Source of the DNA: Hortaea werneckii
Lineage: Eukaryota; Ascomycota; Dothideomycetes; Mycosphaerellales; Teratosphaeriaceae
Assembly (NCBI GenBank): GCA_037044905.1
Contig: JBAOKB010000177.1
Span: 124,001 to 188,000 of the forward strand
Reading direction: 5' to 3'
DNA: 64,000 nucleotides
Below, piece after piece: positions 53,933 to 64,000 of this stretch. The notes under the pieces are model-generated. The model was not told the DNA's origin. It was given only the letters and a program-made list of their open reading frames with translations, and made no database searches. The translations under genes were made by a program, and so were the position numbers. How positions within the stretch are numbered: position 1 is the first letter of the stretch; each line of letters starts with the position of its first letter.

Positions 53933-54558
53933 TGCTGAAGAATGCTGTGCAGTGCTTGTTGGAAAGGAAAGACAGCAGACCATATATGACCTACCTGAGA
54001 TTCACGTACCTGCATCTCTCTCCACGTGTGGAGATCGACATGCTGGTTGACGGCAGCGCTACTACTGCAAGCTACATGGACTCGGCATGTCAAGATGGAC
54101 ATGCAGGATGCGAGGGAAGTCTACTGCTGGGCGTCTGAGATGAAGATGATGGGTATGGTCTGATGTTGGGAGAGACGCCCGTAATTTTCCGGGACATGTT
54201 GTTCTCCGAAGCTCTCAGCTGAATTCTTTAAATGACGAAGATGGGTCTCACGTCCATAGAACCAAGAAAATAAGACGAAGAGGTGCTTTCTGCCGTCCAG
54301 ACAGCATCGGAAGGTGGAGATGGTGTTCTTTGGCGACGCGGGGCAACGGGCGGGCGGTCAAACCATTGGAGAGACAAGCCTCAGGCATTTATGCATGTCG
54401 AAGCTCGGGGCAAGCTGGAAATCTACCTGAACAATTAAAAGTAAAGACAACAAACTGATTTCTGATCACCACGACCAAACACGTTGCCTTCATAGGCTAA
54501 AGCAGGCAGGGAGGGTACTGATAGCCAAAGCCCGGCGATCGTTCCTTGAGCAGCAACC
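53933..54558. promoter_or_regulatory. Divergent promoter, GH35 / RPC17
   Basis: 626 bp between opposed ATGs. No gene is recognised. It joins an inducible-type secreted enzyme and a housekeeping subunit, so separate elements are likely within it. Confidence 0.5.
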
Positions 54559-55128
54559 ATGAAGGTCCTCGACGCAGGGACAGAGACCCTCTCCAATGCC
54601 GACGTCCTAAACTGGATCAAAGAGAAGCGCAAACAGATAGCCGAAGAAGACAAAGCCGACAAGAAGTCCGGCAAGAAACCCTCTCATCGTCCCGCGAACT
54701 TCCTAAGCGCGCTCACCAAGCACGAGCGGGAGCTGGACTCCGGGAAATACCCTTTCCACAAGAACCCCGAGGTCTATGGGAACTACAACGGGCTGAACGA
54801 GTTCGAAGAGAAGGTTATGGAAGTGATTGTGAAGCCTTTCACGGAAACGAGGATGAGGGAGTTGAAGGAGCAAGGGGTCAGCGCTGAAGAGATTGAGGCT
54901 ACGCTGGAGAAGGAACAGGAAGCGAAGCTGTTGACGGAGACGGAGCAGCTGATGGTGTATAACCATGCGCCGCAGTGTGTGGAAATGCTGCAGCCGATGG
55001 TGGAGAATATCGAGGATCGGTTAACGGCTGAAGAGCAGGAGGCGATGGTACAGGTCATCATGGAGGTGTACAGGAAGCAGGAGGCTGGCGCTGGATCTGC
55101 GGAGGCTGGTGCGGAGGCAGCAGGGTGA
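54559..55128 (+). CDS. RNA polymerase III subunit RPC17 (RPC9)
   Basis: The 189-aa single-exon product begins MKVLDAGTETLSNADVLNWI, the form of RPC17/CGRP-RCP proteins (Rpb4 superfamily). The HRDC-like part is seen at ~130-172 (LLTETEQLMVYNHAPQCVEM, then EEQEAMVQVIMEVY). A Lys-rich linker lies at ~22-45 and an Ala/Gly/Glu tail closes it. It pairs with RPC25 in the polymerase III stalk for tRNA and 5S rRNA transcription (family knowledge). The start is the first ATG after the divergent promoter. Confidence 0.8.
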   Translation: MKVLDAGTETLSNADVLNWIKEKRKQIAEEDKADKKSGKKPSHRPANFLSALTKHERELDSGKYPFHKNPEVYGNYNGLNEFEEKVMEVIVKPFTETRMRELKEQGVSAEEIEATLEKEQEAKLLTETEQLMVYNHAPQCVEMLQPMVENIEDRLTAEEQEAMVQVIMEVYRKQEAGAGSAEAGAEAAG

Positions 55129-55660
55129 AAGATTGAGCAGAAGGAATAGGACTAAGAACTCGCCCGATAGCAAGCAGTAGCAGCGCCGAGTAGTCGGTTC
55201 ATTGGGTCAGGGAAGCATGGCTATCTTGAGGGGGTGGAATTGGGCACTCAGCAAAACAGAATGAGGAGGCCGTCGCAGGCGCCCTTGAGAAGCTGCCTTT
55301 CTCGAAGACACCATAAAGGATGCGAGCCCGCCAAAAGCACTCTCATAGATGAAGCTCTAGGGGTGGGGCTCAGATTCTTGGGGACTGAACAACCCATGCG
55401 CCGTACAGATGCCTTGTTTGTACTTCCGCACGGATCCCAAATCTAAGCATAGCTTAGAATCGCGCCACCCTGCGATCTCGAAGGAGGGAGACAATCGTTC
55501 AAGGTTCATTGGAAAAAAAGCCAGGAGATGGAACGTCGCAAAGAATGCAAATATACTCACCAGGACATGAAACGATGTCTTCCTCTTATGCTTGTGGTAG
55601 AATACATGATTAACTGCACAGGGTATCATACTCTGTTTGCTACATATCATATCGTATCCA
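55129..55660. other. Convergent 3' region
   Basis: 532 bp between the RPC17 stop and the DUF4396 gene stop. No gene is recognised. Confidence 0.5.
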
Positions 55661-56827
55661 TTACGCGCAAGGCTCCTTGATGCCTTGACTGATCAGCCAC
55701 CAATTGACCGGCATCGCCGTCCCAAATCCCAGCACCATCCCTATCTGCATCATCCACCAGTACGTCCAAGTCGCCATGCTAAGCTTATAGCCAAAAATCC
55801 CAACCTGAAAAGCCACCATCCACCCAAAAGCGCCGACTTCAAAGCTGGTCAAGCTGAGGATATCCGCCTTAGCCGCGCGCCAGACGCTCTTGGGACCCCA
55901 GACCCCGCTCATAGGCGCGATGGAAAAGTACTGGAAGATGATGCCGAAGAGGAGAGCGAAGGCGTAGTCGATGAGCAATTCCGGCCAGATCTTCTCGCCG
56001 TTGATTGTCGCGCCGGTGCCGTAGACCAACCATTCTCCTACCAGGTCGCCGAGCACGCATCCGGCACCGCAGTGGCTCACGCCGACTAGAACGGTGGCGT
56101 ACATGGGTCGCGACGAGCCGTGCATGTGGCAATGTCCACCACCACCGCCTGTCTGCGCGGCCGCGGCTTCGTGGCCCGGTGTTGTGCTGTCGTCGTTGCC
56201 GTGCCCATCGTCGGCACGGGGTTTACTCAGCTCGGCCTTCTCGGCCTCGGAGCTGGCTGAGAAATCGTCTCTGGGCTCGGATGCACGAGCCTGTGCATCC
56301 GAGTGTGCTGCCGGTGGGGCTGCTGGAGCAGAATTTCCTGCCGGGTGTTCTGAAAATGCTGCTGCTGTCTCGCCGCACGACTCGTGTCGGGGTCCACTGT
56401 TCCTGTCTGCAGAGCGGTCGTGCGCAGGGTTGGTAGCGTCGGTCGCTTGATTCGTGATCGGGGACGTTGAGTTCTGGGCTGAGTCGGGAAGGCTTGATTG
56501 TTCTGGAGCTTGTTTCTGTTCGGCACTTGGGCTCGCGTGGCGGTGGCAGCCCGAGGCCGCGCCCGCGTCCGCGCCCGTTTGATTACTAGGTTTGCTTTCC
56601 TTCTGCGGTGGTGAAGGCCGGCCGTATTTGAAGTAGACGAATAGCTCGATGGGAAGCATGTACGTCGCATTGATAATGTAGACCGGGATCATGATCCACA
56701 TCATGCTCTGCCACCCTCGTCGCAAGAGGATGTCGCCGGCTACAACTAGAGCACAAGCCGCGCCAAGTGCCAGGAACACGCCGCTGATGACGGTTAGGGC
56801 AAGCGGTGGACTGTAGGCGGTGTCCAT
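55661..56827 (-). CDS. DUF4396 membrane protein with His-rich loop
   Basis: The 388-aa product has two N-terminal hydrophobic segments (~10-30, ~40-65), a long polar loop (~70-225) of Gln/Ala/Ser/Glu with many His, and a C-terminal domain (~225-388) with at least three more segments. The domain carries GHCHMHGSSRP, VGVSHCGAGCVLGDLVGEW and WWMMQIGMVLGFGTAMPVNWW, the DUF4396 pattern. The conserved His and Cys suggest metal binding, but no function is established to my knowledge. The start is the ATG at 56827. It sits across a 1-kb divergent region from the PDR transporter. Confidence 0.75.
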   Translation of the reverse strand: MDTAYSPPLALTVISGVFLALGAACALVVAGDILLRRGWQSMMWIMIPVYIINATYMLPIELFVYFKYGRPSPPQKESKPSNQTGADAGAASGCHRHASPSAEQKQAPEQSSLPDSAQNSTSPITNQATDATNPAHDRSADRNSGPRHESCGETAAAFSEHPAGNSAPAAPPAAHSDAQARASEPRDDFSASSEAEKAELSKPRADDGHGNDDSTTPGHEAAAAQTGGGGGHCHMHGSSRPMYATVLVGVSHCGAGCVLGDLVGEWLVYGTGATINGEKIWPELLIDYAFALLFGIIFQYFSIAPMSGVWGPKSVWRAAKADILSLTSFEVGAFGWMVAFQVGIFGYKLSMATWTYWWMMQIGMVLGFGTAMPVNWWLISQGIKEPCA

Positions 56828-57846
56828 ATTTGTTTTCTGCTATCAATCCACCGACGAGGTCCACTGATCGCACTGGATAGAAGAAGATCGGGCTGCTCCG
56901 GATATGCAGGTGAGAGATTGCATGCGATGAAGGATATTCAGAGTAGTCACGGGCTGTGACTGTGTTTTTATCCAAGTGCGTCTTTTGTGCGTCTTTCCCT
57001 ATCATTCGGTTGATGTTCCGTAGAATTTGGCGGCGCAGCCAATCATGTTGCGTCGCTGGAAAGGCGTCGATGGCGAGTACCTTTTTGCGTCAGCCGCGAA
57101 AGTCACTCGCGGCATCCCTTGCATGGTCATCATGATGACAGTGCCGGTGCGACCTGTCAGCTTCGACTGTATACGGGTATCATGAATGGAGCTGCACAGC
57201 GATGTATCTCTACATTCCTCACATCGTGAGGTGTCGGCTATCACTACATAGTAAAATTCACATACTGCGATAGGTACCCTTTCCCTATATAGCAGGTAGT
57301 CTATCTGACGAGCGATGGGCCAGCTCGCGCCACATGCAAACCAAATCTCTGGATCGACGGCCGAGCCCTGGCCTTCGGAGAACCTTCTGCATCTTCCCCG
57401 AGAGCTTGGGAACTGCTTTTCTGAATCAGAGTGAGTCGAAATGACGTGCCTGCGCTAGTCGGGGGCGGGAGGTGAGACGCGTTTGGTCCACTCTTTGATG
57501 AACAATTATTCATCCACGGTGTATGGAATCCAGCATACCGCAAAATCCATTTAACTCCGATCAATGCATAAGCATCCGTCGTATCCCCAATACCCATCCT
57601 CCTTTTGAGAGGGTTTAGCCTTCACTCCCGATTTTTTCTTCTCTCTCTCTCTGGTTCTTTTCTCTCTACTCACAAAACCAAGTGCTGCGCTTCACTCCTT
57701 TGCGCGACGGCAGAAGGGACCCGTAACCTGCGCCTGAGCGCATCCCGCGAGGCGCTTTTCTCTTGATATCTCGAACTCTCCACTCTACCACTTGAAACGA
57801 TAACAGGCCTAGTAATAACACTCTTTTCCCTTTCCGATAGCCCAAA
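56828..57846. promoter_or_regulatory. Divergent region, DUF4396 protein / PDR transporter
   Basis: 1.02 kb with no supportable gene. A pyrimidine-rich stretch (57630-57672) sits ~180 bp upstream of the transporter ATG and looks like a fungal core promoter. No CCGCGG PDRE-type element was seen. Confidence 0.5.
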
Positions 57847-60800
57847 ATGTGGGCCTCGGGTGTCAACGAAGACCACATTCGCCGCACCGACAGCAATGTC
57901 GGGGCCATGAACCAGTGGCACACTGTGGGCGACCCCGAACCAGATAGCGGAAGATTGCACGAGCCGCACCCGACGGAGGAAGTTGAGAGCAGTGAGAATG
58001 TCAACACAGAAGGAACCTGGGGGGAGAGAGATGTGGGCGGGTTTGACAGCCAGACGGCAACAGAGAACTATGAGGCTCTGAGGCGGGATTTGACACACCT
58101 CGAGAAGACGAAATCGAAAGAATCCCAGAGCCCTTCGCTGCTCCGAACCGTATCCGGCAAAAGCAGGAAAAGCCGGCCCAGAGAAGAACAAGCAGCTTCG
58201 GAGAAGGCTGAGTCCGAACCGGGAGACATTGAAGCTGCTGCACCCAAGGCCGACGACGAGGATGAATTCGCCCTGGAACCCTTCATGCGGGAGGGGCATT
58301 TTGAGAAGCGTAAGGATGGCAAGTCGGCGAAGAAGGTTGGCGTCATCTACAAGAACTTGACGGTCAAGGGCGTCGCCGCATCAGCTTCATTTGTTCGTAC
58401 ACTCCCAGATGCCATCATGGGCACTTTCGGTCCCGATCTCTACCACATACTTTGCCGCTTCTTTCCGTTCCTTTCTGTGGGATCTCCAAATACGCGTGAT
58501 CTGATCCACGACTTCACCGGTTGCGTACGCGATGGCGAGATGATGCTGGTCCTTGGACGACCGGGCGCCGGCTGCTCGACTTTCTTGAAGGCCGTCGCAA
58601 ACAACCGTCAGGGTTACGCAGGTGTGTCTGGTGATGTTACGTATGGTGGCATTCCGGCAGAGAAGCAGGCGAAGATGTATCGTGGCGAGGTCAACTACAA
58701 CCCAGAAGACGACATTCACTTCGCCAACCTCAATGTCTGGCAGACCTTTACTTTCGCCTTGATGAACAAGACGAAGAAGAAGGCGCGTGAGGAGATCCCT
58801 ATCATTGCGGATGCTTTGATGCGCATGTTCGGTATTGCACACACCAAGTACACTCGCGTTGGTGATGAGTTCACTCGCGGTGTTTCTGGTGGCGAACGCA
58901 AGCGTGTGTCCATTGCCGAAACGCTTGCCTCCAAATCGACCGTCATGTGCTGGGATAACTCCACCCGTGGTTTGGATGCCTCGACAGCTCTCGACTACGC
59001 TCGGTCATTACGTATCATGACCGATGTGTCCAACCGCACTACCCTCGTGACTCTCTACCAGGCCGGTGAGGGTATCTACGACCTGATGGACAAGGTCCTG
59101 GTCATCGACCAGGGTCGCGAGATCTTCATGGGAAGGAAAGAAGAAGCGCGTCAGTACTTCATCGACCTTGGCTTCCAGGCCCCTGAACGTCAGACCACAG
59201 CAGACTTCCTAACGGCCGTCACGGACCCGATCGAGCGTCGTTTCAGGCCAGGCTGTGAGCAGAGTACTCCGAAGACCCCAGAGGAGCTTGAAAAGGCTTT
59301 CAGAGAATCACCTCAATACCAGAAGGTCCTCGAGGACGTGCGTGACTATGAGGCCTCTCTTCAGCAGTCCGACTATGAAGCTGCTAAAGAGTTCGAGAGC
59401 GCCGTCCAAGAGGGCAAGTCCAAGCACGTCTCGAACAAATCGCCATACACTGTCAGCTTCTTCCAGCAGGTCCTTGCCTGCTCCAAACGTGAATTCTGGC
59501 TCTTCTTCGGCGACACTACGACCCTCTACACCAAGGTCTTCATTATCATTTCAAACGGTCTTATCGTCGGCTCCCTCTTCTACGGCACTTCTGAAGGCAC
59601 GGCTGGCGCTTTCCCTCGCGGCGGTGCTCTGTTCTTCTCCATTCTGTTCCTTGGTTGGCTTCAGCTTACAGAACTCATGAAAGCCGTCAGCGGTAGAGCC
59701 GTCGTCGCTCGACACAAGGACTACGCTTTCTACCGCCCCTCGGCTGTTAGTATGGCGCGTGTACTCACCGACTTCCCGATCATCGCCGTGCAGGTCTGCC
59801 TCTTCAGTATCATCATGTACTTCATGTGCACCCTGGACTTGGAAGCCGGCAAATTCTTCATCTACCTGCTCTTCGTGTACATCACGACCATTTTGCTGAC
59901 TGCACTTTACCGTATGTTCGCCAGCTTGAGTCCGGAAATCGATACCGCTGTACGATTCTCAGGCATTGCATTGAACTTGCTGATTATCTACACTGGCTAT
60001 GTGATTCCCAAGCCGCAACTACTGGGCGAGTACATCTGGTTTGGCTGGATCTACTGGGTCAATCCGCTTGGATACTCTTTCGAGGCGGTGTTGACCAACG
60101 AGTTCAGTGGCCGCAATCTGCCATGTGACCCTGCTTACCTCGTTCCGCAAGGCCCTAATGTCGACCCTGCTTACCAAGGCTGTGCCATTTCCGGCGCGGG
60201 TGTCAACCAGCAATTCGTAACAGGCAGCGACTACCTCCAGACGACGTACAATTACTCTCGTAGCAATCTCTGGCGCAACTTCGGTGTTGTCATTGCTTGG
60301 ATCGTGCTCTACATTCTCGTCACTGTATTCGCGACTGAGCTGTTCAGCTTCGGCAACGGTGGCGGCGGTGCTTTGGTCTTCAAGAAGTCTAAGAGGGCCA
60401 AGAAGCAAGCCCAAACCTCCGCAGCCCCCGCTGATGAAGAGAAGGCCGCTTCTCCTAGTAACAGCAGCGGCAGCTCTGCCAACAAAGAATCCAGCATGGG
60501 TGACTCGCCGGATGAGGACAAGGAGCAAGAAGCACTGGACCAGATCACCAAGAGCGAGTCTATCTTCACCTGGAAGGACGTTCAGTATACAGTACCATAC
60601 CTTGGTGGCGAGCGCAAGCTGTTGAACAATGTCAACGGATACGCAAAGCCTGGATACATGGTTGCTCTGATGGGTGCATCCGGTGCGGGTAAAACGACGC
60701 TGTTGAACACGCTTTCTCAACGCCAATACATGGGCGTCGTATCGGGTGAGATGCTCGTCGACGGCCGGCCTCTTGGCCCAGAGTTCCAAAGGAACACTGG

Positions 60801-62609
60801 CTTCTGTTTGCAAGGTGATATCCATGATGGTACGGCGACTATCCGCGAAGCGCTTGAGTTCTCTGCTATCCTGCGTCAGCCAGCCTACGTGCCACGCTCT
60901 GAGAAAATTGAATACGTCGACAAGATCATTGATCTGCTGGAATTGAACGACCTGCAGGATGCTATCATTTTCAGTCTGGGTGTTGAGCAGCGCAAGCGTC
61001 TGACCATCGGTGTTGAGCTCGCAGCCAAGCCTTCCCTCTTGCTCTTCCTTGACGAGCCCACGTCCGGTCTCGACTCCCAGAGCGCTTACTCCATTGTCCG
61101 TTTCCTCAAGAAGCTCGCTATGGCCGGCCAGGCCATCGTCTGTACCATCCACCAGCCTTCTTCGGTCCTCATCCAGCAATTCGACATGGTCCTTGCTCTC
61201 AACCCGGGTGGCAACACCTTCTACTTCGGACCAATCGGCGAAGACGGCAAGGACGTCCGCAACTACTTTTCCGCCCGTGGTGTGACCTGTCCGCCCGCAA
61301 AGAACGTTGCAGAATTCATCCTGGAGACTGCTGCGAAGCCTGCCAAGCGACCGGACGGTACGCGGATCGACTGGAACGAAGAATGGAAGAACTCGACCGA
61401 AGCGCAGCAAGTCATCGAAGAAATCGACGGGCTCAAGATGACGCGTTCCCGCACGAAGCCTGAGGAGGTCCGCAAGGAGGAGCAGAAGGAATTTGCCGCT
61501 TCGACCTGGGTGCAGTGCTCGGAAGTGCTGAAGCGTACCTTCAAGCAGTTCTGGCGCGATCCGTCGTACCTCTACGGAAAGCTTTTCGTCTCCGTCATCG
61601 TCGGTATCTTCAACGGTTTCACTTTCTGGCAGCTCGGCTACTCTACGCAGGACTACCAGGACCGTATGTTCACGGCTTTCTTGATCTTGACTGTCCCACC
61701 CACTATTGTCAACGCTGTGGTGCCCAAATTCTTTACGAATATGGCGCTCTGGCAGGCCCGAGAGTATCCTTCGCGTATCTATGGCTGGTTCGCTTTCACG
61801 ACTGGACAGGTCGTCGCAGAGATTCCGCCTGCCATCATTGGTGCGGTTGTCTACTGGGCGATTTGGTATTGGCCTACTGGTCTTCCTTACGAGAGCTCGG
61901 TCTCTGGCTACGTATTCTTGATGGTCATGCTCTTCTTCCTGGTAAGTCCATTCCCACTCTCCCAAATCCCCACTTTCTCAAACAACCTTGCTAACCCACT
62001 TTACAGTTCCAAGCATCCTGGGGCCAGTGGATTTGCGCCTTTGCGCCCTCGTTCACCGTCATCTCCAACGTCCTCCCCTTCTTCTTCGTCATGTTCTCCC
62101 TCTTCAACGGCGTTGTCCGCCCCTACTCTTCCCTCCCCGTCTTCTGGAAATACTGGATGTACTACGTCAACCCGTCGACCTACTGGATCGGCGGCGTTCT
62201 TGCCGCCACCCTGCACGGCCTGCCCGTCGAATGCACCGAGGAAGAAACCGCCAAATTCGACGCTCCACCGGGACAGACCTGCAGCCAGTACGCCGGCGTC
62301 TTCGCCGAGCAGGCCGGCGGCTATTTGCTTAACCCCCAGGCTACGAGCAACTGCGAGTACTGCCAGTACAGCTCCGGCGACCAGTACCTCGCCAGCCTCA
62401 ACATCGACGCGAGCGAGAAGTGGCGCGACTTTGGCATCTTCCTCGTCTTCGTCTTCACCAACTGGTTCCTCGTCTACTTCTTCATCTGGTCCGTCCGCGT
62501 CAAGGGCTGGAGCTTCGGCATGGGCCCGCTGTTTGGCTTCCTCGGCAAGATCGCCGAGTTCGTGAAGAAGCCTTTTGTTAAGGTCTTTGGGAAGAAGAAG
62601 ACGGCCTAA
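57847..62609 (+). CDS. PDR-type ABC transporter (ABCG)
   Basis: Exons 57847-61941 and 62007-62609 are joined by a 65-bp intron (phase 0), giving 1565 aa. The order is NBD-TMD-NBD-TMD, as in Pdr5/Cdr-type full-size ABCG pumps of the plasma membrane. NBD1 has GRPGAGCSTFLK (Cys in place of the Walker A Lys, near residue 237), the signature VSGGERKRVSIAE and Walker B CWDNSTRGLDA. NBD2 has GASGAGKTTLLN (near 943), a degenerate signature LGVEQRKRLTIGVEL and LLLFLDEPTSGLDS. This mirrored asymmetry is normal for the family. The intron lies in the second membrane domain and restores FFLFQASWGQWI. It likely exports toxic or azole-type compounds (inference). It is complete. Confidence 0.95.
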
Positions 62610-63024
62610 AAGGGGGGAGACTGAGATTTTTCTAGCTTCTTTGCAGCTTTGAGGTGTCTCTTCTTTGATTGCTGTGTTTTGTTTCAGGTGAATTTGGGTC
62701 TCTCGATAGATAATTAGCGTGGCGTTTTTTTGGGGGGAAAAAGTGAGCGAGAGAAAGAGATTCGACACGTTTGTCGTTTTAGCGATAGTATTGTAATTCT
62801 CTATCAGCCAAGTCAGAATGCCTATGAGCACAGCTCTGAAAGTTCCTGGTCCTTGACACGTCTCGTATTTCCATACCGTGATTTTGTCACGGCGTCGTTA
62901 AAAAGACCGAGCATTGGCGCAGTGGCGCTCTGATCATCGGTGCAGGATCCCTCTGCGCTGCGATGCGATCAAGGGCTACCTACCTAGGCAGGCACGCTTT
63001 CAGCACGGCAACCACGTTCTTGCT
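62610..63024. other. Convergent 3' region
   Basis: 415 bp between the transporter stop and the second HET stop. It contains a 6-bp inverted repeat, CCGTGA...TCACGG (62876-62892), and a TACCTAGG element near 62981. No gene. Confidence 0.5.
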
Positions 63025-64000
63025 TCATCGCAAATAGAATTCCTGCCCTTTTCTACTAACCTTGTCGTCGCCCTCTGTAGCCTCACCATGCATGAGACCT
63101 TCTACATAAGCTGTGCCTAGAACCGCGTACTCATCAGCCCCCCGTAAGCCGCGAAGTACTACCGCATAGATACAGCCCCATAGTACAGCGACCGCATCTT
63201 CAACGTCTGACGCTTTAGGCCCAAGACCGAGTCGACCCTCCACAGTGACGAATAAAGATCGATTCGTGCAAGCGGCTTTGCAGGCTTTATCGTATTCGGC
63301 TGCTAAACGCGACTGCTTATCTGAATCATCACGTCCCCTTGAAGCCGGCGGGAAGGATTGATGAGCTACAAGGTGACCTAGCCAAGCGCGAAAGGCTTCC
63401 AGATTGTCGCCAGGCAGGACGACTGCTCCTTGATGATCGGTCCCCGCTACTAGGGTCACAGCAACAGTGCTTTCTCCTTCTTCTTCGCTCATTCCCAATT
63501 CCCATAACATCGTTAATGTTCTCTGCACGACGTCGATGTAGGTGTGAGCGGACGCGAGGACATCGAAGGACGCCAGGACTTGGGCAATAGTGCCGGTCAA
63601 TGACCCACATGCAACCAGGGTACCAGGTCTAGTCGTGGACGGGTCAGAGGTTTGGTGCGGCGTCTGATGAGATCCACAACACCGGAAATGCCACTCGAGT
63701 CTCGTAGGGTCATATCTCGCATCCCAGGGACGGTCCCAGCGCGGTACCCAACTGGGAAAACCAGCGTCTCTCCAGTCGTTGTCAGTCCGACGTGAGATGT
63801 AGTTGAAGACTTCCAGACTTCGGGATTGATGAATAGCATAGAGAGTTCCATCTCTGAGGACGCCTGCAATGGATTTCTCATAGTCTACTTGCAAAAGTGA
63901 CGATGGCAAAGACGAACGTCGCAGTCTTTGGTGCAAGCCTAGAAGCCCATAGACATGATCGCGCGGCTCGTGGACCTCGAAGCTTTGCAGGTCGTCTAGC
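63025..64000 (-). CDS. HET-domain protein, 5' part beyond the window
   Basis: Only the C-terminal ~324 residues are inside; the frame is open through position 64000 and continues beyond it. In-frame text just inside the edge reads EVHEPRDHVYGLLGL, the DHVYG-LLGL phrase of HET proteins, followed by FPSWVPRWDRPWD. This matches the order DKVYGILGL...PSWVPDL in the HET protein at 38-40 kb, so the two are relatives, but the rest is quite different. The HET motifs themselves lie outside. The C-terminus ends GLMHGEATEG...RKGQEFYLR, similar to the other copy's GLMDGEAISML. Confidence 0.75.
   Translation of the reverse strand, partial: LDDLQSFEVHEPRDHVYGLLGLHQRLRRSSLPSSLLQVDYEKSIAGVLRDGTLYAIHQSRSLEVFNYISRRTDNDWRDAGFPSWVPRWDRPWDARYDPTRLEWHFRCCGSHQTPHQTSDPSTTRPGTLVACGSLTGTIAQVLASFDVLASAHTYIDVVQRTLTMLWELGMSEEEGESTVAVTLVAGTDHQGAVVLPGDNLEAFRAWLGHLVAHQSFPPASRGRDDSDKQSRLAAEYDKACKAACTNRSLFVTVEGRLGLGPKASDVEDAVAVLWGCIYAVVLRGLRGADEYAVLGTAYVEGLMHGEATEGDDKVSRKGQEFYLR

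Noticed and set aside
57301..57597. 98-codon minus-strand ORF between the DUF4396 and PDR genes
   Set aside because: No domain, no plausible neighbour exon, and it lies within the PDR promoter region.
58559..58594. Cys for Lys in Walker A of NBD1 as a defect in the ABC pump
   Set aside because: This change, with a mirrored degenerate signature in NBD2, is the normal asymmetry of fungal PDR transporters.
60019..61965. 648-codon minus-strand ORF inside the PDR gene
   Set aside because: It is an antisense frame of the transporter caused by codon bias; it has no recognisable motif.
62876..62892. Inverted repeat CCGTGA/TCACGG as a terminator
   Set aside because: Eukaryotic polymerase II does not use such hairpins, and a 6-bp stem is expected by chance.
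1..64000. CRISPR arrays, prophage, bacterial operons or an intact transposon
   Set aside because: No spaced direct repeats, phage genes, transposase or reverse transcriptase motifs were seen; introns and promoters are fungal.

Overview
The window is nuclear DNA of a filamentous ascomycete (Pezizomycotina). Short introns of about 40 to 100 bp carry GTRAGT-like donors and CTRAC branch points. Gene density is about one per 2 kb on both strands, and the protein set is typical of the group: a PDR-type ABC transporter, HET-domain proteins, cutinase, GH3 and GH35 enzymes, and an Rpn4-like regulator. A dothideomycete is my best guess from general gene style, but that is an inference. I see no rRNA, tRNA, CRISPR, intact transposon or bacterial-type operon.

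Layout. 0.3-18.2 kb is conserved housekeeping: an Rpn4-like C2H2 regulator (-), a 73-aa membrane miniprotein (+), COG8 (-) head-to-head with a UBE2O-like E2 (+), a DET1-like histidine phosphatase (-) head-to-head with a PRKRIP1 homologue (+), and a PPxY membrane protein (-) head-to-head with an EAF elongation factor (+). 18.7-21.4 kb is accessory: two tandem 145-aa membrane proteins of no family I recognise, with duplicated promoters, then a gene-poor stretch. 21.4-31.5 kb holds two secreted GH3 enzymes around a large secreted Ser/Thr-rich protein whose reading frame shifts. 32.4-36 kb has an Sds3-like candidate and a small coiled-coil protein. 36.6-41.6 kb is accessory again: a cutinase with a GC-AG intron, a HET protein with a 17-bp minisatellite just upstream of its start, and an ABM-domain protein. 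42.5-50.2 kb has NOP58 head-to-head with Arp10/11, an orphan membrane protein, a diverged direct repeat and a protein with an NNCQ motif. 50.6-57 kb has a GH35 beta-galactosidase head-to-head with RNA polymerase III subunit RPC17, and a DUF4396 membrane protein. 57.8-62.6 kb is a full PDR transporter. A second HET protein runs off the right edge.

How the genes fit together. Four secreted enzymes (two GH3, GH35, cutinase) act on plant-type polymers, while the PDR pump and HET genes point to chemical defence and self/non-self recognition. Near the left end an Rpn4-like factor, a UBE2O-like E2 and a possible Rsp5 adaptor all touch the ubiquitin-proteasome system; whether that is more than coincidence is unknown. 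Seven gene pairs are divergently arranged across roughly 0.4 to 1 kb, so shared promoters are common. Intron positions were deduced by eye from splice signals and reading frames, and start codons were moved to ATG where the longest open frame began at a non-ATG codon.
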